Source: Branchipolynoe longqiensis
Lineage: Eukaryota; Annelida; Polychaeta; Phyllodocida; Polynoidae
Direction: 5' to 3'
DNA: 64,000 nucleotides
Assembly (NCBI GenBank): GCA_030323885.1
Contig: CM059193.1
Span: 53,596,749-53,660,748 of the forward strand
Part shown: piece after piece, positions 52,501 to 63,930 of the stretch
Position numbering within the stretch: position 1 is the stretch's first letter
How the letters are laid out: the number at the start of each line of letters is the position of its first letter
The notes under the pieces: generated by a model
What the model was told of the DNA's origin: nothing
Databases searched by the model: none
The model's input: only the letters and a program-made list of their open reading frames with translations
Position numbers and translations under genes: made by a program

Positions 52501-52590
52501 GCATCTATTGCTAGCCAAGACGGGCAATAAAGATTGTCCATCCCATATCAAGTATGCTTCTCTCCTTGTTTGTATGGAGGCAAATTTATA
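52501..52590 (+). repeat. Split direct repeat B2 of element 4, right end
   Basis: Second copy of B1 with few changes, ending at a TA microsatellite (52588-52612). Confidence 0.88.
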
Positions 52591-52612
52591 TATATATATA
52601 TATATATATATA

Positions 52613-53216
52613 AATATATATGTGGGTGTGTGGGTGAAAGCATTAGCTACAACATCAAAAGACATAAATGGTTGACAATAATCTTTATTAGCCTAACTCT
52701 ATGGCCCTGCCCATAAATACAATTACAATCAAATAAAAGGAAAAAAATTCCTTGTTGATACAGTAGTCCTAGGAATGGCGGTTCTGGCTGGACAATGAAA
52801 TAGCGAACATATACCAAGAGCCCAGACCATAGCCTCTGATAGCTCTGCCCTCCTACAGCAGTCAACGGGGCGAGGGGGTTAGGGGTTGGGGGGGGGGGGC
52901 ACGTCACCCCCTTACGCCACCCAAGCGTCCGAGCGCTGGAGAAACCCTGCTGCCTCCCCACCTATTCTTACAGTGGTATATTGCAATAAACATATTATAT
53001 ACACATATATACACACAGTTGGGTAGTGAAGGGGAGAACCGAGTGGTCATATCATCTTAGCAATCGAGGAGGTTAATAGAATAATGCGACATTATTGGAG
53101 GAGGATGAAATAACAACACAAACTTCTAATTATTTATATTTAAGTTTTTCTTATATGTCATATATATGCACCTATATAAATATAGGAAAGCATATATATA
53201 TATATATGCATTTTTC
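52613..53216. other. Spacer, no gene recognised
   Basis: Contains a G run at 52889-52900 and TATA-rich stretches. A fragment AGAGGTTTTACTG at 53217-53229 is an inverted tip of the pogo-like MITE at 53256. Confidence 0.5.
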
Positions 53217-53255
53217 AGAGGTTTTACTGTATGTATATATATATATATATATATA

Positions 53256-53432
53256 CAGTAAAACCTCTCTAAATCGACCGACCTTGGGACCGACTTTAAG
53301 TGGTCGGTTTAGGGAGGTGGTCGGTTTAGGGAGTTAGAATATGGTTACAATGGTATTATTGGGACCCAAATAAAGCGATCGATATAGGGGAGTGGTCGAT
53401 ATGTGGAGGTGATCGGTTAGAGAGGTGGCACT
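53256..53432. mobile_element. pogo/Tigger-like MITE, copy 1
   Basis: CAGTAAAACCTCTCTAAATC at the left and the inverse GGTTAGAGAGGTGGCACTG at the right, flanked by TA. The 177-bp interior repeats TGGTCGGTTTAGGGAG. CAGT ends plus a TA duplication are typical of the pogo/Tigger branch of Tc1/mariner. No coding sequence. It recurs at 63698-63875. Confidence 0.82.
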
Positions 53433-53556
53433 GTATATATATATACATATTCTGCATTAGTTGGGAATAGAAGCCCTAAAATCGGCTTAATGGGACTATC
53501 TGCTACATTTATATTTGATAAATTTACTGATATAACTGTTTAAGTTTTACATCTTA

Positions 53557-53755
53557 GCGACTTTTAAGGATATGTCAGGACAGGTATCCATCTGTGACAG
53601 TGCACGTGCACGTGCACACTTATAGCTACTTAAGAGTGTGCTTGTTTGCTTGTGTATCAACATCTAAGATCATAATTATGGGGACTGATACTGACTGATA
53701 ACAGTGCGCCTCTGATGTCTGAGCAACTTCTAGAGTCCTGCCGCACTGGCCGAGA
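53557..53755 (-). mobile_element. SINE-1 3' end fragments, two tandem pieces
   Basis: GTCAGGACAGGTATCCATCT with ACAGTGCACG (53572-53612) and CAACATCTAAGATCATAATT to GACTGATAACAGTGCGCC (53659-53712) both match the SINE-1 3' part on the minus strand. Confidence 0.65.
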
Positions 53756-54000
53756 CCAGACGGCATGGCTGAATGAGTTGAGCATCCGTCTCTCCTTTTG
53801 GTAGATCGTGGCATTCCAACCCACGGGTTCGAACCCTGGTCGCGTCAAACCTTGTCGATTCCCAGTAAGTTTGGCATCAATAGGATAGGGCAAGGATTGG
53901 TTGGCTCAGTGTCAGGATAATATGACTGAGTGGGATATCAGGCCACGGTGCTGGTGGCCTGGTATCCCAGTGGGGCAGCACAATAAATCGCCATGAGTGT
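53756..54000 (+). mobile_element. SINE-1, lacking its 3' end
   Basis: Good tRNA-like head (GGCATGGCTGAATGAGTTGA, CGGGTTCGAACCCTGG) and body up to GCCATGAGTGTGC. Confidence 0.85.
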
Positions 54001-54002
54001 GC

Positions 54003-54212
54003 TTCCCCCACAATGACCGATATCCCACTCAGTCACATAGTCCTGATACCGAGCTGACCAGCCTTTGCCGTGCTCTAGTGAAGCTGATCGCTGTGCTAGG
54101 TAGCGCAAACTATTAATTATGTGAGTCGGAAAGTGAGTTTGAGTCGGCTAGGATTCTAACCCATGCCCCCTGCACGGGAAGCGAGCGTCTTAGCGATTCG
54201 ACCACTGTTTCT
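54003..54212 (-). mobile_element. SINE-1, 5' two thirds
   Basis: Minus-strand head (GGGTTAGAATCCTAGCC, diverged B box near 54155) and body to GATATCGGTCATTG. It lies back to back with the plus copy at 53756. Confidence 0.78.
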
Positions 54213-54407
54213 AAGTAAATAAATAAATAAATATGTAGATATGTCATATATGCATATCGAATAATTAAATACTCAGTGCTGCTGTCACGAAATTGAATCA
54301 ATCCTCAAAATTGCCCCCCCCCCCCCATGAATCTATTTTGAATTAAAACCTCCTCCCCCACTTGAAATAGACTTTGGTCCTCGCCCCTGAAATTCAGTTT
54401 CATATAT
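54213..54407. other. Spacer
   Basis: A TAAATAAATAAATAAATA run (54215) and a C run (54316-54327). Nothing else recognised. Confidence 0.6.
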
Positions 54408-54497
54408 ATAGGTTGGTTGATGGAGTGTTATGTTGTGGAAAGATATACGGTCATATGAGGACGGGTACCGACTTGTGACAGTGCACACCCATTGACT
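54408..54497 (-). mobile_element. SINE-1 3' end fragment
   Basis: GGTTGGTTGATGGAGTGTTA through CGGTCATATGAGGACGGGTA to GACAGTGCACACCC is the family 3' end on the minus strand. Confidence 0.78.
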
Positions 54498-54720
54498 TGA
54501 AGTCATTTTGATTTATAATGACTAACATTTAAGATACATTAAGTGAAAAAAAAGATAAATTAATGTTGGCACACTTGTCAAAACTCTGACCCCATAGGCT
54601 TCACCAATATTAAGTTCTATTAAATTGACTTGGTATGCCCTTCTCTATGGCAATACGGACTTAATAAGTGCACCGTTTTCTAAGTTGGATGCATTCTTAC
54701 TTTAAGAAGCAACATATATT
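54498..54720 (+). repeat. Dispersed repeat R2 copy
   Basis: TTAATGTTGGCACACTTGTC, CTCTGACCCCATAGGCTTCA and AAGTTCTATTAAATTGACTT match 62060-62130 in order. Confidence 0.65.
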
Positions 54721-55689
54721 CTTCACGTACATCTTCACATTTACCTGCTACTTTTGAGTTGAACATGTAATAAAACATTCAGCTTAATCAACTTTAAAAA
54801 TGAAATTGACAGCATTCTGTGGTCGCCATCTTGTCTTTTGCATTCTCTCCCACTTCACCAACTCTGTGTCGAACAACACAACTATTGGATACTGGAACCA
54901 GGAATTCCACTTGCTGTTCCATACTAAAGCTATCTTCGCCCATATTCAGATGTTGTCATTCACCGATACCCTGCATAGGAGTGAATCTTTTATCTACGAC
55001 CAAACAATCTGCAAGTGGTACAGGTCAAGAAAGTAAAGCCATGTTGTTATCAGCTATTCACTGTTGTGTCTATCAGATAGGTAGGTCACTCGCAGTCTTG
55101 TCAAGATTAGAATAGAAAGAGTAAATTACCACACTTTTGGATACCTGTCATGTCATGTCTGCCAACTGTCAACCAATCTCACGCTTATGGGGGCGCCACC
55201 GTCGAGTGCCTCGCTTTTGAATGCGGCCAATGTCAGTGCTGAGAGATCTGCGATTGCCTTACATGCCTCGTGAACCGTTATAGGTTCGGAGACACTCCTC
55301 ACCAGTCCAGCTGTAATTACTGAAATATAATGGCAGACCTTCTGGCCGGATTACACGCCAGGCGGCAGTAGCCGCCGGGTCTTCTGCGCCAATCACTAAC
55401 CTACACACCCACCACCCACCTACACTCCCACCACCCACCCACACTCCCACCACACCTACACCACCACCACTCACCTACACCCTCACCACGCACACCTGGT
55501 CTATTCTCATCAAACTGCAACATTTAGAGTTCTGAGGAGGTATTCCAGGAATTCCTTATATCATTTCAGCTCTAAGCTGATTCTATTCAGTACATATTGG
55601 TACATTAGTGACAGAATTTGGGCAAGTTAACTCTAAAAATTGACCATTCTGTGACTATTTGAAGAATAAGGTTCCTTACTGACCATAAC
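54721..55689. other. Intergenic, no gene recognised
   Basis: A 78-codon frame at 54800-55036 has no motif and no splice or codon signal. A CACCCACC-rich patch lies at 55395-55490. Confidence 0.5.
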
Positions 55690-56590
55690 TGCCCGTCTGC
55701 ACACATTTCCATAGACTTAAGCCATAGATATACCTAGTTAATAAATGTTAACCTATTATTTCTTCATTTGTATACATGTTCAACATATTTGTCAATGTAA
55801 ATATGTCAGAAATATTTCCTACATTTACATTTTTATTTCATGGCAAAGGACTGAACTTATCTGCACCACCCACAACTGTGCTGTTTTTTTTTACTAACTA
55901 TGTAATAGTTGCTCCAATTTATAAGTACTAGCATCTTTTCTTTATAAAAAAAATGCAATTATATGCCATAATATTGAACTTTTGAGAAATATAAACATTA
56001 TTCTCCTAGCATGAAGTACTTTTTGGGGGTAACCATTTTATTATTGCAGACGGACGGTTATGGGCATTCATATTTCCAGTAATTAATATCTAGTAAATAG
56101 TTATAAGGACACTGAGTAAACAGATTTAGTTTTAACATTTGTTATGCTTATCACATGCAGTGTCTACATCACATAGGTATATTCCAGAAGGTACAATGGT
56201 CATAGTACAGATAGTTTTATCATTTAAAAAGGGAAGACGGACGGTTATGCAAATAACCTGTAAAGTATACCAAAAAATACACATTCCTAGTTTAAATAAA
56301 TAAACACATTGTTGGAACATGTTAAACTATACTTTACTATATTGTCACAACTATTTAATTATGGGGGCAAAAACCAATCGGAGATGGACGGTTATGGTGA
56401 ATTTAATTTCTAGTAATATAGAGTATTAATTATCACAAGACTGAGTAGTTTAAATGTGCTGTAACCATTTGTCTCACTCACAGTGTTCACAACCTGTATT
56501 TAAAGTTTAACATGTACTGTGGTCCTAGTGCTGATCTTTCTATTTTTGAAAAATGGGAGACGTACGGTTATGCAAACCCATGTACACAAT
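55690..56590 (+). repeat. Degenerate ~330-bp tandem repeat bearing GGACGGTTATG
   Basis: GGACGGTTATG or a one-base variant lies at 56052, 56239, 56386 and 56562, spaced 187, 147 and 176 bp. Flanks repeat at about 325-335 bp: CACTGAGTAAACAGATT (56110) with GACTGAGTAGTTTAAAT (56440), and AAAAAGGGAAGACGGACGG (56226) with AAAATGGGAGACGTACGG (56549). An inverse motif is at 55682. Confidence 0.65.
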
Positions 56591-57425
56591 ACTTCAAAAA
56601 CAAATTCATACTCAAAATGACACCCACACCTACGTCCACACACCCACACCCCTACCCCTACCCACTCCCACCCCCACTCCCACACCCCTACCCACCCCAC
56701 AACCCTACCCACCCCCACACCCCTACCCACGCCCACACCGGACGGTTATGGCGACGGACGGTTATGGCGACAGACAGTTATGGCGACGGATGGTTATGGC
56801 GACGGACGGTCATGCGATGTGGTCTCCTTTTTTTTTTTTGTACATTAGTTGTTTAAGCAGGGGAAATTTCAGTCACAGATGACTAGTCTTCTTCATTCCA
56901 CTGCTCCTTGCCCTATCCTAGTAATGCCGAGCTAGGAAGCGACAAGTATCAATATTTAAGTCATTGGTTTGACTCGACCAGGATTCGAACCCATGACCCC
57001 CGATCTACCAGCACGGGAAACGGACGCTCTAACTCATTCGGGCATCCCGTCTCCTTCCAGTATGGAACCCACACCCACTGGTACCCACACTCACACCCAC
57101 ATCCCTACCCACACCTACATCCACATCACACACCAACATTCACACCCTTACCTACACCCACACCCCTACTCCCACAGTATTATGTCGACAGACGGTTATG
57201 GCGACGGAGAGTCACGCCGACGGACGGTTGCATTCTCCTTCCTGGCTCAGTCTGGTACCTACGCCCACTGGTACCCACACTCACACCCACATCCCTACCC
57301 ACACCTCCATCCACACTCACACACCCACACTCACACACACATTCCCACACCCCTACCTACATCCACACCCATACTCACACTGCCACCCTATTATGGCGAC
57401 GGACGGTTATGGCGACGGACGGTTA
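56591..57425. repeat. CCCACACCCCTA-type tracts and GGACGGTTATGGCGAC minisatellite
   Basis: C/A-rich tracts (56620-56738, 57065-57180, 57265-57390) alternate with runs of the 16-bp unit GGACGGTTATGGCGAC (five at 56740-56815, others at 57190-57232 and 57398-57430). His/Thr/Pro-rich frames are artefacts. A SINE-1 copy interrupts the block. Confidence 0.85.
56893..57055 (-). mobile_element. SINE-1, 5' half
   Basis: Minus-strand head (GGGATGCCCGAATGAGTTAG, GGGTTCGAATCCTGG) and body to AAGGAGCAGTGG. Inserted within the minisatellite block. Confidence 0.85.
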
Positions 57426-58114
57426 TGGGAAAATGTAAAAACACTACCAGATCCAGGGAAATAGGAATAGCTAAACTTTGGCAAATATAAAGGTTAACGC
57501 ATGATAGTTAGCCCTATAGAATATCCTTCACTAATCTTTACAATCCATGCCACAGCACATATGTGAGTGTAAGATGGATGGCTATGGTCATATCTGCACC
57601 AAATTAGGTTTTAGATGCTTATATGGATGCTAATTAAAATACCTTATTTGTATCACTCCATATGCAATGCACCAATCATGTCAATGAAGTTATGTGTGCA
57701 GTTAGTGTTATTTATTGATAGTTTACACCAATATGCCCATATAAACCATTGCAGATGGACGGTTATGCTCAAAATTCACCAACACAAAAATGCTGATTAT
57801 TATCCAGCCAATCGACTTGAACTCCTAATTTTTAGGGTTAATAATGGCAGAGACATAGGCAATGATGAGAAGATATTTTTTTAATGCCCTACTTACAGGG
57901 TTATCTAAAAAAAAAGGGAAACATTTAAAGCCATTTATGGCCAAGAAATTGTCCAAGAACTATGGAAATATGACAATTTATGGGCCACAGTTTTATGAGA
58001 TCACATCCTACAGAATCAAACATGGTATCCCCAGAAAGCCCTAACACAGATGAAGGCATACAAGCTCATTCCAGCCTTCTACCCACATTATTAACGAACT
58101 TGTATTAAAATTTC
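57426..58114. other. Spacer with one more GGACGGTTATG
   Basis: AT-rich. GGACGGTTATGCTC at 57757 and a diverged GGATGGCTATGG at 57576 continue the motif series. No gene. Confidence 0.55.
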
Positions 58115-61100
58115 ATTAGAAGTGACCACCTACACATCAACCCCACCCACCTACACACCCATCACACGCCCCCACCTACACCACAAGCACACACATACCT
58201 ACACCACCACCACATCCCTAAACCCCCGACGCACACCTACACCACCAACACACACCCACACACCCGCACTACACAACTACACCACCAACACACACATACA
58301 TACACCCTCACCACATACATATACCCCCACCACACACCTACACCCCCACCACACACCTACACCCCCACCACACACCTACACATCCACCACACACCTACAC
58401 CACCAACACACATACCTACACCCCCACTACACACCTACACCGCACCAGGGGTGTAGGTTGATGGTGTACGTCTGTGGTTGGGGCATAGGTGGGTATGGTG
58501 GTGGTGTAGGTGTAGGTGTGTGTGGTGGGTGTGTAGGGTGTGTGTGGTGGAGGTGTATGGGTGTCTTGCAGAGTGGCACCCCATAATCTTTAGCATTCCT
58601 AAACCCCCACCACACACCTACACCCCCATCACAGCCCTAAACGCCCACCACATACCCCACCACACACACACATATACCCCCACCCCATACACGCCACCAC
58701 ACACACCTATACCCTGACTACCCCCTACACCCCCACCACCACACACACCTATACACCCACCCCATACATGCCACGACACACACCTATGCCCCGACTACCG
58801 CATAGACCCCCACCACACACACCTATGCATAGACCACCCACCTTCCCCGACACCCCCTACACCTATACCCCACCCCACACAACACTAACAACCCCACCAC
58901 ACTACACCTATACAACCCACCCCATACACGCTCCCACCCCGAGTATACCCTGACTAAACCACACACTCCCCTATCCCAGACCCCCCCCTCACCACACACA
59001 CCTTACCCTTACCCCCACCCAACATATACGCCACCATGCAACAGCTACCACCTACCCCCCGACTACCCCCAACCCCCTATACCCCCACCAGCCCACCGAC
59101 ACACACCTATGCCCCCCCTACCCCATCCATTTACCACCCCATACCTTGACACACACCACCACACCTATACCCCACTACCCCACGCCACCACACCCCCCCA
59201 CCACAACACATAATCCTACCCCATACACGCCCCGCACACCCCCGACAAACCCTACCCCCCACGCACACCGACCTATACACACACTACCAACCACACCCAC
59301 TATTACCCCGAATACCCCCTACCCCCCCACCCTAACACACGCTACCCCACCACATGCCACCAAACACCATACCGCCAACCGCCACCGCGAAGCCACACAC
59401 AACCTATACCCAGACTACCCTTATCCCCCACCACCAAACCTATAACCCAGACTAACCCCGCCCCACACCCCACGACACAAACCTATACCCCGCCGACTAC
59501 CCCCCTAACCCCCCCGCCACACACACCTTCCCCAACCCCTAACCACCACACACACCTATACCCAGACTACCCCTTATCCCCACCATACACACATACCCCC
59601 AACCTATATCCCAGACTACCCTAACCCCCTACCCACCACAACATACACCTAAAACCTACACACCACCACACACAACCCCTTTTTTTATAATTACCCCCCC
59701 CGACTCCCCTTAACCCACACCAACCCAGACCTATTCCCACCCCATACACACATGCCACCACCACACACCCCTATCACACACCCCCACCATACCCCGACTA
59801 CCCCTACCACCCCCCACCACACACACCTATACCCCCACCCCATACATGCCACCATTAACACACCTATGACCCCGGCTCCCCCCTACCCCCCCCTCACACA
59901 CACCTTACCCCCACCCCCATTCTACCCCAACATACCCCCCCCACCCCATGATAACCCCCACCCCATACACAACCCCCCCACCCACACACACCCTATACCC
60001 CGACCCCCTTACCCCCCCCCCCCCCACCACATACACCTATACCCACCCCATACACACCACCACACACACCTATTCCCCAACCCCACACCCCCCTACCCAC
60101 CACCTACACACACCTATACCCCCGGCCCCAGACAATCTACCACACCTACCTATACACGCCACCACCGACACCTATAACCCCACCCTTTCCCCCCACCACA
60201 CATATACACACCACCACACACCAACCTTACCGACTACCACCCCCCACCATACACACCTATACGCCCACCTTCATTACATGCCACCAAACACACCTATCCC
60301 CAGCTACGGCCCTACCCCCCACCACATACACCTATAACCCCACCCCATACACACCACCACACACACCTATACCCCGACTACCCCCCCTTCCCCCACACCA
60401 CACTACAGAACCTATACCCCCCCACCCCATACATACCACACACACACCTTAATCCCCTACAACCCCCATACCCCCCCCACACACCTATACGCCCCGCCCC
60501 ATACATGCAACCACACACACCCGATACCCCAACTACCCCCTATACCCCCCACCATACACATCCATACCCCCACCCCATACACCCCGACTACCACACCTAC
60601 CGCCAACTTCCCTACCCACCACACATACACCTATAACCCCACCCCATACACAACCACCACACACACCTATACCCCAGACACTACCCTTACCCCCACCACC
60701 ACAACAGACCTTATACCCCCACCCCATACATGCACACCGACCCACACCTATTCCTCACTACCCTACCCCCTACCCCACCACCACACACACCTATACCCCC
60801 ACCACATACATTCACCACACACAACCGATATACCCCCATACCCCTAATCCCACACCACCACACACACATATACACCCCCACCCCATACCCCCCACCACAT
60901 ACACCACACACACCTATTCCCCGAAGTACCCCTAATCCCCCTCCAGACCCCCACCCATACACACCACCCCACACCTATACCCCCACTACACCCCCCCCCC
61001 CCATGCACCAACACCTAACCCAAATCCCCCCCCAACCGCAAACACACACCACCACAAACCTTATACCCTAGCTACCTTACCCCCACCCCCCACCACACAG

Positions 61101-61685
61101 ACCTAACCCCCACCCCATACACACTCACCACCCACGGCCCACCCCACCACCACACACACCTATACCCCACCCCCCACCTCACCACCTAACACACCTATAC
61201 CCCCCACCTATACCGCTGATACCCCTAATCCTCCACCACACACATATATAACCCCTACCCCACACATACCCCCACCACCATAAAAAAAACACACCAACCG
61301 ACACACCTACCCCGACTACCCCCCCCACCACACACACCTATGCCCCACCCCATACAGCCACCACACACACCACCACAGCACACACCTATACCCTGAGTAC
61401 CCCTATCCCACACACACACCGACTTATGCCCCCACCCCATACACATACCAACCATACACACCTATAACCCCCAACACCATACCCCCCTAACCACCCAAAG
61501 CACACACACCCCGACCCCAACTACCCACAACATACCTATACCCCATATGCCACCCCAACACACCACCACACCCCTATGCCCCGAGTACCCCTAATCCTCC
61601 ACCACACACACATATACCCCCACCCCATACACACCACCACACACACCTATACCCCGACTACCCCTACACCCCCACCACACACTTA
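58115..61685 (+). repeat. 3.6-kb C/A-rich, G-poor satellite
   Basis: Variable-length units built from CACACACCTATACCCCCACC and CCCCATACACACCACCACAC. G is almost absent on the plus strand apart from 58447-58575. Pro/Thr/His-rich plus ORFs and Gly/Val/Cys-rich minus ORFs are translations of the satellite. Unit length drifts, so it is a decayed array. Confidence 0.92.
58447..58575 (-). repeat. Inverted segment inside the C/A-rich satellite
   Basis: GGTGTAGGTTGATGGTGTAC through GTGTGTGGTGGGTGTGTAGG is the same satellite on the opposite strand. The left breakpoint is near-palindromic (ACACCTACACCGCACCAGGG then GTGTAGG). Confidence 0.88.
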
Positions 61686-61914
61686 AGAGTTCGGAAATGG
61701 CAAAACATCCAACACTTTGGTCCCTCACGTGTCGCCACCTACCGGCGTTATATTGCAAAATGCGTTGCAACGAAAGGCTCCCATTCCCAGACACTGCTCA
61801 CAGAATGTTCAGTCTATGTCAAGATTCTGTTTTTTGTCTGTATCTTTGTTTGGGAAATTCATGAAAACATATCGGAATAACACGTTCACTATTTTATTCA
61901 CTTTTGTACTAAAG
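61686..61914. other. Spacer
   Basis: Short single-copy-like sequence with no ORF of note. Confidence 0.5.
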
Positions 61915-62215
61915 TTGCATAGTCCGATGGGTTTGAGAATCTGACATTTTCTGAGATAAATATATTAGGTTGATCCTTATAATCTACCTTACTATAGCTT
62001 GAAATACTTTTTTAATTTAATGGTTAACCTTTGAGATATTTGAAGTGCAACCATTCAAAATTAATTTTGGAAAGCATGTCAACACTCTGATACCATAGAC
62101 TTCTGCAGTGACAGATTCTATTAAATTGATTTGTATTCCCTCCCCTTCCACCAATTTCTTAGTGACTACTTTTGGTGGTTGTAAAAAGCTTCTTATTCAT
62201 CTGAATAAAGCCTGG
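61915..62215 (+). repeat. Dispersed repeat R2, best copy
   Basis: TTGCATAGTCCGATGGGTTT, TTTTCTGAGATAAATATATT, ATAATCTACCTTACTATAGC, then AACCTTTGAGATATTTGAAG and TTCTATTAAATTGATTTGTA. At least six partial copies occur in the window in both orientations. No tRNA head, TIRs or coding sequence were seen. Confidence 0.7.
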
Positions 62216-62304
62216 TAGCAGTGTCAATTATAAGCATTTATAAAGTATCTTACAGTAGGGGACATATATTTGCATTAAGGTTAGATTTGGGTGAACTCAG
62301 TTTG

Positions 62305-62575
62305 TTTGTTGGCGTCTCATGTCCTAGTAACACCTGAAGTGATATCACGATGAGCAGTTACTTGTGACAGTGTGCACTCATTACAATTGTGCAGTGTTGT
62401 CCCACTTGGAGACCCAGCCACCAACTCCATGACTAAATATCCCACTCAGTTACCGCATCCTCATTCTGAACTAACCAGTCCTTGCCCTATCCTATTAATG
62501 CTGAGTGCCAGGCTAGGTAGTGATAGGTACCAATGTTGTAAGTCACTGGTTTGACTCGGCTGCGTTCCAATGCAT
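62305..62575 (-). mobile_element. SINE-1, most of the element
   Basis: Minus strand 3' end (ATCACTTCAGGTGTTACTAG) with (CAAA)-type tail, and body to GAGTCAAACCAGTGACTTAC. The tRNA-like head is degraded. Confidence 0.82.
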
Positions 62576-63449
62576 GAGGTATTTCACTTTTAATATGTGG
62601 TTATTATTTCATGGCTGTGACTCATCCATAGCTGTACGTACAGTAAGACCTGTATTCAGTGACCTGAATCATCTTCGTGGACAGCTGCCATGTGCGAACA
62701 ATGTCTCAATGTACACACTTTTTTCTGTGCGACATTCATTACAATAGTACTTGTCTTCCTCGATTCCGTTGATATTGGCTAATCGTTGCTATGTGAGAAC
62801 ACTAGTTCAATGTATAAACTGTTTTCGTTTGATTTCACCATCCAAACATATAATATTGTAGTAGTCTGAACATGAGCTCTACTATCACGCGGTAGCAGCG
62901 GAGACTATGCCGTACACCAGTGCAGTAACACTACACTGCGCTAGGTGGCGGCAAGGGTAGCCACCGGTCAGATCCCCAACTGGGCTGACCTCTACTGCGT
63001 GTGGTTGACCCACCCCCCCACACACACCTATAGAGTCGATGTGGGATCTGGCGAGTCAGGGGGCGGGTCAGACAACTACTGATGCCACGGAGAGCAGAGG
63101 GTTCAATAAACCAAGGGTGAAGCGTACACTGAATTGAATCTTGGTGTTCTTCCGTGTGTGACTGCGAGAGTGTGAGTCGGAGGGCTGTGGGCCATTCCAA
63201 TATATATGTATATCTTCATGTATGGATAACTTGAATGCTGACCATCAGCGCAGGTGTGGAGGCGGTAGTGATCAGTGGTTGGCTTCAGAGTGGCCAGGAG
63301 CCACTCACAGGTGGCGCCGGTGTGGCGCAAGTAGTAACTAACCCCTGTGGTAGTAGATAGTAGACAATATACAGAAGGGAACCGAGGTGCGGTAGTGTCA
63401 TTGTTTATATTTCCATGATAGATTATAGAGCACATACATATGTATATAT
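62576..63449. other. Intergenic; possible solo LTR-like part
   Basis: TTCAATAAACCAAGGGTGAA at 63098 followed by a TCTTGGTGTTCTTCCGTGTG stretch resembles an R-U5 region, and TGGCGCCGGTG at 63313 could be a primer-binding remnant, but ends and duplications are not visible. Confidence 0.25.
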
Positions 63450-63688
63450 GGTTGGTTGGTTATTAGAGTTTTACATCCTGGCAACATCTAGGGTCATATC
63501 AGGACAGGTACTGACTTGTGACAGTGCGCACTCATGAAGAATTTATAGTGCTGCCCCACTGGGAGACCAGGCCACCAGCACCATGATATGATATCCCACT
63601 CAGTCACATTATCGAACCCATGTATTCAATTCCCACGAAATAACAAAACGGGAGACGGACCCTTAACTCATTCGGCCATCCCGTCTGG
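63450..63688 (-). mobile_element. SINE-1 with a shortened middle
   Basis: 3' end (ATATGACCCTAGATGTTGCC) with CCAACCAACCA tail, body to TGATATCATATCATGG, and head (ACGGGATGGCCGAATGAGTT). About 90 bp of the middle is missing near 63612. Confidence 0.85.
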
Positions 63689-63697
63689 TTATGTATC

Positions 63698-63874
63698 TAG
63701 TAAAACCTCTCTAAATCGACCGACTTTGGGACCGATTTTAAGTGGTCCATTTAGGGAGGTGGTCGGTTTATGGAGTTAAATTATGGTTACAATGGTATTG
63801 TTGGGATCCAAATAAAGCGATCGATATAGGGGAGTGGTCGGTCTGTGGAGGGGGTCGGTCATAGAGGTTTTAAT

Positions 63875-63875
<1 letters not shown>
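63698..63875. mobile_element. pogo/Tigger-like MITE, copy 2
   Basis: TAGTAAAACCTCTCTAAATC to CATAGAGGTTTTAATG, flanked by TA on the right. About 87% like copy 1 at 53256 over its length. It lies beside the SINE-1 head. Confidence 0.82.
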
Positions 63876-63912
<37 letters not shown>

Positions 63913-63930
63913 ATATATGTATATATATGT
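63876..63930. repeat. TA/TATG microsatellite next to the MITE
   Basis: (TA)n then GTATATATGTATATATATG. The copy 1 MITE also sits beside (TA)n at 53233-53255. Confidence 0.9.

Larger units (their letters stand above)
50025..52590 (+). mobile_element. YR retroelement 4 (Ngaro/DIRS order), internally deleted
   Basis: A gag zinc-finger scrap (50025-50130), RT N-terminal part (50639-51230), tyrosine recombinase (51240-52170) and terminal blocks B1, A2, B2 (52186-52590). RT catalytic pair and all RNase H are missing through one deletion at about 51230-51240. The A1 repeat was not found, so the 5' end is lost. Confidence 0.85.

Noticed and set aside
54800..55115. Two overlapping ORFs of 78 and 98 codons
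   Set aside because: No recognisable domain, ordinary composition and both frames open by chance.
58115..61685. Many Pro/Thr/His-rich ORFs
   Set aside because: Low-complexity C/A-rich satellite; frames shift with unit length and have no conserved start.
62880..63400. Solo LTR
   Set aside because: Only a poly(A)-like word and a possible primer-site remnant; no defined ends.
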